NCBI GenBank assembly: GCA_028335825.1 | Contig: JAIOKI010000011.1 | Coordinates: 436,501-500,500, forward strand | Origin: Nosema muscidifuracis | Taxonomy: Eukaryota; Microsporidia; Nosematidae | DNA: 64,000 nucleotides | Direction: 5' to 3' | Part shown: positions 57,544-64,000 of the stretch, piece by piece | How positions within the stretch are numbered: the first letter of the stretch is position 1 | Layout: each line of letters opens with the position of its first letter | The notes under the pieces: model-generated | Database searches by the model: none | The model's input: only the letters and a program-made list of their open reading frames with translations | What the model was told of the DNA's origin: nothing | Position numbers and translations under genes: made by a program

Positions 57544-59593
57544 GTGATTATATTAATAAAGTACAATTCTTTCAATTTTATATAAACAGTATTTTTAGGG
57601 TTATTATTGATATTGCATTATAAATTAATATAAACAATGATACTAAAGATTAAATTTAGATATTAAAATTTTATATAAGTATAGAATATCAATATTGTCA
57701 TACTGAAAGATAAAAATATCAAGAGTATGTTAAAAAAATAAATTAGAGATTTAATTAAAATTTTACTCTAGTTTAAGGATAAATTATTTTTAAGTGGCTA
57801 ATTATTATATTTTTACACCTTTAGTAGTATATTACTGTTTTGAGAACGAAAATCTCTAGCTAACATATTTATAAAAAGTTTGTGAGGCATTTCTCTTAGG
57901 TATTTGGCCATTGAGTAGATATTTGAGAATCTTAGAGATCCCAATAATTATCATCAATATTTAGTTCTTTTTTTTCTGGGGATAAATTATTTATTATTTC
58001 TAGATATTTATTTTGATAGTTAATCATTCTGATGTGATTAAATTATATCACAGTATGTTCATATTTTTAAAAGTTAAGATTCAAAATTCATTATTTTTTA
58101 ACTCATTAAACTTGTACAAATTTCTTTACAATTTTTCAGTAGAAATATACTGTTTAACAATATAAAGGATAATTTAGTTATGTTAAAATGATGTTATTTT
58201 TTCATTTACTCATAAATATAATTTTATTTGGAATCGAGTAACTTAATCTTCTGTTCTAATTCTTCTTTGACGATCATAGCGTGATCACAACTTCATATAC
58301 TATTTTTCATAGTTAGGCTTTCAGAGTCATCTTAAACACCATGAATTAAACTAAACCTCTGCTTTTTACTTTTTGTTCAAATATAATTTCAGTCAGAGTA
58401 TTATAAAAATATTATTTGTTATATTCTATTATATTATAAAACCACAATTATGTTAAGTACTTATATAGGGGCGATACTAAAACCAAATTGTCAAGTGATG
58501 ACTATGGCTAAGAGGTTAGGATACTTTTATAGAACTAGAGATTATTATGTATACGTTAGAGTTATATGGAGTTGAAAAGGAAAGCTTGAGAAGAGAGATT
58601 TTTGAAAGAGCTTCTAGGAATTTGAAAATTTTTATTATCAAAAATACGTGTAAGGAGGAGGAAATAGACGAAATTAGGAAAAAGAGTTTAGAGAGCTAAC
58701 TAAGAAGAAGAATCTTACTGGATGTAATAAATACTCTAAGGGTAGATTATTGGATTTGGGTAAAATAATTGAAATATGACCTTGTGACTCATATATTGTT
58801 AGACTTAATAATGAAGACTTTTAAAAAACAGAAATTGTGATTAAAAAAGAATGAATGTAGAAAATTTATTTGTTGATTGAGATTATTCATCTGGAGAGAA
58901 TTTTATATCATTAAACCCCAATTATATTAAACAGTTATATCTAATAATAATTTTTGAAGCAAAGATTCCTTTATTAGATACAGATTTAGGAAATTACTCA
59001 TTTTATTTGAGTAAAGATCTTTTAGTAAATGATGATAAGAATATAATTTTTTGAGAAATACAATTTAATGAATCTATGATCATTTCCAAAGAAAGCTATA
59101 TAATATGGAACAATAATTAACAAAGTAGGGAAATATATATGCAAGTAATAAAAAAGGATATTAAAGAGAAAAAAGTTATAATTATTAAATTTTGATTATT
59201 ATAAATATAGTAAAGAAAATTTGAGGATTGTAAATATTTTGGTATAATTAAAGAACCTAGAAATATTACTGAATTTATAAAATCTATGTAAAATACAAAA
59301 GATTTTATTGTATTACAATAAAAAGATAATTTCAAACTTAAATTATTTAAGATTGTATTAGAAATATGGTGTCATTTTTATACAACTAAAAACTCAAAAG
59401 AATTGCTTTCCTAAAGATATAAAAACTAACACTTAATTACTAAGTTTAGATATTCATTATTTACAAGAATCTAGTATCTTAAATTACAACATTTTGTAAT
59501 TGAACTAATATTCAAAATAATATTTATGATAAATTTAATTTTAATATTGAAAAAACCTAAAAATATTTACATGAATATTTATTTATTTTAAGA
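57544..59593. other. Spacer; right part is decayed coding DNA
   Basis: 57544-58430 is A+T-rich and empty, apart from a T-rich patch near 58240-58370. 58440-59340 is described separately. 59340-59593 is the A+T-rich 3' flank of the homeodomain gene. Confidence 0.4.
58440..59340 (+). other. Purine-rich decayed coding stretch, possibly from a mobile element
   Basis: The plus strand has clear codon texture with higher G. Near 58735-58840 a peptide of the form GRLLDLGKII followed by DSYIVRLNNED faintly resembles the C-terminal tail of retroelement integrases. Further on (58950-59040) a longer open patch contains AKIPLLDTDLGNYSFYLSKD, which I cannot place. It is much broken. The element or gene type is unresolved. 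Confidence 0.3.
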
Positions 59594-59869
59594 TTATGGA
59601 TTTAAGAAATATTTTTTCTTTTTATGTTTTTCTTTGGATCTCCTATTTTGAAACCATATTTTTAAGTTACTAATAGGTATCCTTGTTCGTATGTTGATCC
59701 CTATCTTATCCATTTTATTAGGATAGGGATTATTTCGAAAAAATTCTTCCAAATATTCCTCCTCCATTTTAGTATATTTATATCTAAATCTGGGATTTCT
59801 ATTAGAGGAGGAATATGACTCTAAAATTTCATTTTCTTGGTCAATGAAATTTAGAGTTTTCTTGCTCAT
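59594..59869 (-). CDS. Homeodomain protein, 91 residues
   Basis: A compact DNA-binding protein that is almost only a homeodomain. ATG at 59869. Residues about 27-86 form a 60-residue homeodomain with standard numbering: Y8, L16, F20, Y25, W48, F49, Q50, N51, R53 all present, and the recognition helix LKIWFQNRRSKEK. The spacing from Y8 to W48 is exactly canonical (no TALE insertion). An Asn/Ser/Glu stretch precedes it, and a KHKKKK basic tail can act as nuclear signal. Residue 50 is Gln, as in Antennapedia-type homeodomains, so TAATTG-like sites would be expected; this is inference. Microsporidia are known to carry a set of such short homeodomain genes acting as transcription factors. No adjoining gene suggests its targets. 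Confidence 0.93.
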   Translation of the reverse strand: MSKKTLNFIDQENEILESYSSSNRNPRFRYKYTKMEEEYLEEFFRNNPYPNKMDKIGINIRTRIPISNLKIWFQNRRSKEKHKKKKYFLNP

Positions 59870-60949
59870 AGAAATAAAGAAAGTTTTTCTTTTTATACTT
59901 AGAAAGGAGATGATTATGCAATGAAATGCATAATTATAGTCTTAAAGTAGAATTCTTTTTAAGGGAATATTTTAAGAATTATCATTGGATCAGTTCATAC
60001 ATAATTAGACTTAAATTAGTCTAAAAATATTCTATTGGATATACTGATCTACTATTGATAAATTAAATAATTTTTTTATAACAAATTAATATACACATAA
60101 ATCTTGTATAAGAGAAGTTTTTGTTTAATAAGTCAATTTTATTTTTTTGATTAAAAATATATTCTTTTATTTTTTATGATAGGTCTAAATATCACTTTCT
60201 TAAGCATGTATATGATACTTACTGATAATTTGTCATACAACCAGCTCACATCGTAGTAACTCACTGGTAAATACAAGAAAGAAGGATTTATAAGAAAACA
60301 ATAATAAACTTATTAACAATTTTATAAAAATATAATTGGTTATTTCCAAGAAAAAGCAAACAGTTTAAGAAATAATTTTTTGTACATGTAGTTGATACTA
60401 AGACCTATCATATTATTAAAAGACCTATTTATATCTTTCATAAGATAAATATTATTTATAATATAATATAGTTGTTTAATTGAGCACTCATAAACAAAAA
60501 TAAATTTATCAAACTTTTTCATTTTTGCCAGATCATCCTACCATGGAACAATCTATAAGGTCTAATAAAATAAATTAACTTAAACTAATTACTCATTCTA
60601 AAATCATTGACTTTATCAATAATAGTATTTTCTAATAATTGAAGATGTACTTATATTTTTCACTGATCTATTCTAAATATATATTTAGACTTATTCTGAA
60701 AATATCAATTTAGTAATAAATCTTTCTAGCATATTTTTATTAATTAACTTTTAGAAATGAAATTTAATTAATCTACTAAATTTATTCAGTGAGTTTTAAT
60801 ACTAAAAAATTGATGTTTATATATCACTATCAAATATCTTAAATAATAAATTACTTCAGATCTTCTTTATGAGATATCTCATATTAAAATATTTGTTTAG
60901 ATTTACACTATGATCAAATATTTATAAAACGACGTAAAAATAAATCTTT
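59870..60949. other. Spacer upstream of the homeodomain gene
   Basis: Promoter and A+T-rich DNA. A 60-residue minus-strand frame with ATG at 60522 (60340-60522; MKKFDKFIFVYECSIKQLYY at its start) is weakly gene-like but has no support beyond length. It could be a remnant of an eroded gene. Confidence 0.35.
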
Positions 60950-61168
60950 CTAACCCAGAAATAATCTAAAAAAAATAAAGTTCTTACCTATCTCATTTAT
61001 TTTTAAAGTATAGAAAATCAGTCTGTAGAAAAGGATGTAAGAAAAAATTATGGAAACTTGTAAAGAGAAGATGAATCCTAATAATGATATTTTATAACAA
61101 ATTAGATGTTTTGGTCTATGTTTATTTCGTAAGTATTCTAAGAAAGAAATATTTTGATTTTTTTTCAT
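60950..61168 (-). CDS. Candidate small membrane protein, 72 residues
   Basis: ATG at 61168. A hydrophilic, basic N-terminus (MKKNQNISFLEYLRNKHRPK) precedes a long hydrophobic stretch (about 26-51, ISLLGFIFSLQVSIIFSYIL) and a short polar end, giving a single- or double-pass small membrane protein. It lies in the same orientation as the flanking homeodomain and lysine-rich genes. No family is recognised. Small one-helix subunits of the translocon or V-ATPase assembly have this size, but no motif identifies one. It may also be a chance frame. Confidence 0.35.
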   Translation of the reverse strand: MKKNQNISFLEYLRNKHRPKHLICYKISLLGFIFSLQVSIIFSYILFYRLIFYTLKINEIGKNFIFFRLFLG

Positions 61169-61370
61169 TTATTCCGTTATATTTAAATTTTGGCTTTTTG
61201 ATAAAAACCTGATAGTTATTTTTTATTCTAATAATTAGAAATATTATCACTTTTTAAGATGATAAATTATAATATTTGTATTTATCTTTTTATACTTAAT
61301 GATAAGAGAAAACATAAAATAAAATAATAAAGGTTTATGATTTTTTCAAAAAATAAATATTTGAAATGTT

Positions 61371-61901
61371 TTAATTATACTTCCTTGACCAAAAGATTAA
61401 TAATTCCTCGAATTTCTTCTTACTTTCAGCTAATTCTAATAAATTTTTTCTGTCATAGATTTTTTGAACCATTATATTATGTTTAATGATAGATTTAGGA
61501 TCATCTTTCTGGTCGACATTTCCTAATTTGATATCCTTAGATACAATCTTTAAATATAAAGATTCATAAAAATTAATCAGCCTTTTTATATCTACTTTTT
61601 CATCTACTTTAAAATTAACTTTTTGATCATTGCAGTCTTTAACTGCATATTTATCAATTACGGTATTAATTAACTTAATATCATCTTCTAATTTTTCAGA
61701 TAGGATATTTTTATCATTTCTTACTTTTATGATATTAAAGTTAGATAAAATATCCTTCTTTTGAAAATCCCCAGTTGGGACAAATACTGGACTTTCTTTA
61801 TTTTTTCTAACCTTCTTCATTTCTTTTTTCTTTTTTTTATTGTCTGTTTTCATTTTAGTTGCCCTGTTACCACTCTTACTTTTATTCTTAGCCATGTTCA
61901 T
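61371..61901 (-). CDS. Lysine-rich hypothetical protein, 176 residues
   Basis: ATG at 61901 (a second Met two codons on). Residues 3-38 are a lysine-rich, low-complexity segment of repeated KK/KS/KN that looks like a nuclear or nucleolar signal. PVFVPTGDF (39-47) looks like a short linear motif. The rest is mixed-charge and helical (DDIKLINTVIDKYAV, KRLINFYESLYLKIV, LAESKKKFEELLIFWSRKY). There is no signal peptide or membrane helix, and only one cysteine. The composition resembles ordinary core-genome proteins such as ribosome-biogenesis or RNA-binding factors, but I cannot assign it. It is not related to the families on the left. Confidence 0.75.
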   Translation of the reverse strand: MNMAKNKSKSGNRATKMKTDNKKKKKEMKKVRKNKESPVFVPTGDFQKKDILSNFNIIKVRNDKNILSEKLEDDIKLINTVIDKYAVKDCNDQKVNFKVDEKVDIKRLINFYESLYLKIVSKDIKLGNVDQKDDPKSIIKHNIMVQKIYDRKNLLELAESKKKFEELLIFWSRKYN

Positions 61902-64000
61902 TATTTATATATTTCTGAATTTATATTTAAATCCAAAACATGATAAATAAAAAGTAAACAAATTAAAAATCAAATGATATCTGATTAATTAATTTTATAT
62001 TAAAATGCAGATATACTATTTAATTTTAGTGCTACTAAACTTTTGTTTATATTACGTGTTGATATCTAAATGATGTAATGCTGATATAAGAGATTCTTTG
62101 ATTTATTATGATTTGATATTAATACACTAAATACAGTAATTAATTAAAATTTATTTAAATTATAATATTCGTTTAGAATTCAAAATCATTAGGTTTTATT
62201 TCTCTCATCAAAATTTAAACCCTTAAGATGCTTTATGAGAGATGAAGTGTAGCTCAGGAATGCTTCTAGTTCTAAGGAACTTTTACAATAATTCTCATAT
62301 TGCACTTTCTAAGAGATAAAGTTAATTTTATTAAATGTAAATTTATTTATTTCTTTCTTGTTACTTTAAAATGAGATATGGTTAAAATATTAGTAATTTC
62401 ATAGTTTCATATTTTGTTTGTAATTTCTATTAAATAAACCATTTAGTAGTACCACTGAAGATAAATGTATAGTGTTAGGTTAAAATATACTATTAAATGT
62501 TTAAGTTTTAATTAAATAACATAGTTATTATAATAATATTATAGGAAACGAGTAAGTGGAGGATTAAAAAAACATTAAATAATTTATTTATAAATGAAAT
62601 CTTTGTTATAGTTTAATATTACAGAATAGATAACATAAAATGTGTTATATAGTAACAATAATTATAGGTGGTTATAGAATCTGTAATAAAATTTAGTATG
62701 GCTTAGGTAGGTTAGAATACTATTATTATAATAAAATATTTAATTAATCTTGTGACGCATAGAATATAAACAATATTCTAAATTGACAAATTAAAGAAAC
62801 CTCATAAATACATATTTGTATGTGGAATAGTATTGTTGATTACTTTTATAAAAGATAACAGAGAAATTATTCAGTAAATATAGTATTCACAATTAAATTA
62901 AGAAATAATAATATCTTTTAGTAAATTCTGCTAGTTTATTAAATGTTTAGATCTGTATTAAAAAATAATTTAATAAAGAAAACTGTTAGAGTTATGATCG
63001 CTTTTTTATTTATTTTCCAAATAAAAAAGTATTGAAGACTTTTTAACAAAGGATGATATTTTGATAACGTAAATTCTGTTATTCGTTAATTATACAGATT
63101 TTTTACAACGATATATTCTTTGAATTGTGAAATCTAAATCGACTAGCTTAAAAAAGTAAGATCAAATAATTCGACTAAATGGGGTATAAATTTTATTCAG
63201 ACTTTATTTTGATTCTAATAATAAACAAAAAGGTTAAATATTTAATTAAAAACTTTAACATCCCTTTTTTTATTGATACAAAATAATATTTTATTATATT
63301 TGATAACTTGATGACAATGGAAATGAAAAAGAAACAAAATAAGATCTAATATCTACCACCGTGATTTACTGCACAAGTACAAAACTTGAATTATTTTCTA
63401 ACAAAATTTTACAAACACTACAAGAAATTATTTTTGGATATCAAAGTACAGGCATATATTCAATTTAAAATGTTTAAGATGACTTTGAGGCTTAATAAAA
63501 AAAATTCTCATGGAAACTCTTATACATGAGAATAGTTATTGAAGATAACTATGAGATAGACAAGATAAATCTAATTTGTTTATTAGTAAATACAAACAAA
63601 CCATTTTAATTTTGCCTAAATTAAATTATTCTTTGCTTTTGAATTATTTATAACTCAGCTATCATTTTTATTCAGATATTATCATAATAAAAGAGATGTA
63701 TGAATTTTACTTAAATTAATATAATAATTTTTTAAATTTAATAACTTACAACATTTCGTTAATGGTATTCTAATATTCAAAATTTATCATATATTAAGAA
63801 GTTGTGATATCAAAAATATCACATTTAAATTGTATTAATTAGTTATAAATTTGAAAACATGTTTTATATTGTATTAATTAGATTAGCTATTAATTTTTAT
63901 AATTAGAATTATTAAATCGTTATTATTGATAAATTTTATACATATTTAAATTTAATAAAACTTTTTATTTCATGCAAAAAAATTATCATTATCTAATAAC
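61902..64000. other. Spacer to the window edge
   Basis: No open frame with plausible composition. The stretch 62200-63200 is less A+T-biased and may be eroded coding DNA on the plus strand, unassigned. No repeat or RNA gene recognised. Confidence 0.4.

Noticed and set aside
59117-59335. 72-codon hydrophobic minus-strand open frame
   Set aside because: Shadow of the decayed plus-strand coding block at 58440-59340.
61761-61943. Plus-strand open frame over the start of the lysine-rich gene
   Set aside because: Antisense of lysine codons gives phenylalanine/serine-rich translation; a shadow.
1-64000. CRISPR array, rRNA or tandem-repeat satellite
   Set aside because: No regularly spaced identical repeats, no conserved rRNA string and no satellite periodicity seen by eye.

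Overview
The window looks like a gene-poor, accessory or subtelomere-like stretch of a microsporidian genome. By eye it is about four-fifths A+T. About 16 kb of 64 kb is plausibly coding, all in short intronless genes separated by long decayed spacers. Several start codons have a CCC run a few bases upstream, the start-site signal known from microsporidia, and there is a compact homeodomain protein of the kind those genomes carry. The low gene density and extreme A+T would fit a large, relaxed genome such as that of Edhazardia aedis. That species-level guess is inference. I recognised no rRNA, tRNA or CRISPR.

Layout. 1-13.4 kb is a cluster of one multigene family (here 'family A'): cysteine-rich proteins of about 270-350 residues, with a conserved TRxMCxCNxxC core and one or two C-terminal membrane helices and no signal peptide. 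Further members lie at 19.2 kb and 50.7 kb, with a decayed one at 34 kb. Interspersed are small secreted proteins (4.5, 5.4 and 21.3 kb). The one at 5.4 kb and the one at 21.3 kb share their first and last segments but not their middles. A second family ('family B': signal peptide plus about 520 helical residues, few cysteines) has members at 24.2, 38.5 and 55.6 kb, and perhaps a distant one at 34.7 kb. The 24.2 and 55.6 kb genes sit inside a 3.5-3.8 kb direct segmental duplication. One copy carries a clean 289 bp insertion with a 5 bp target-site duplication.

Between these are deserts of degraded DNA. Recognisable remnants are a MULE-type transposase (about 47.75-48.72 kb), a badly decayed stretch that resembles the pol region of a Ty3/gypsy-type retroelement (about 29.5-31.35 kb, minus strand), and a purine-rich decayed coding stretch at 58.4-59.3 kb. 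Two short ORFs with unusually balanced base composition (37.6 and 50.4-50.7 kb) stand out from their surroundings. The right end (59.6-61.9 kb) looks more like ordinary core genome: a homeodomain gene and a lysine-rich conserved-looking hypothetical, both on the minus strand.

How it works together. Nothing metabolic is encoded. The picture is two expanding, fast-diverging families of membrane-anchored and secreted proteins plus small secreted cysteine-rich or acidic proteins, in transposon-littered DNA. This is the usual setting for lineage-specific host-interface genes in microsporidia. That role is inferred from architecture and copy number only.
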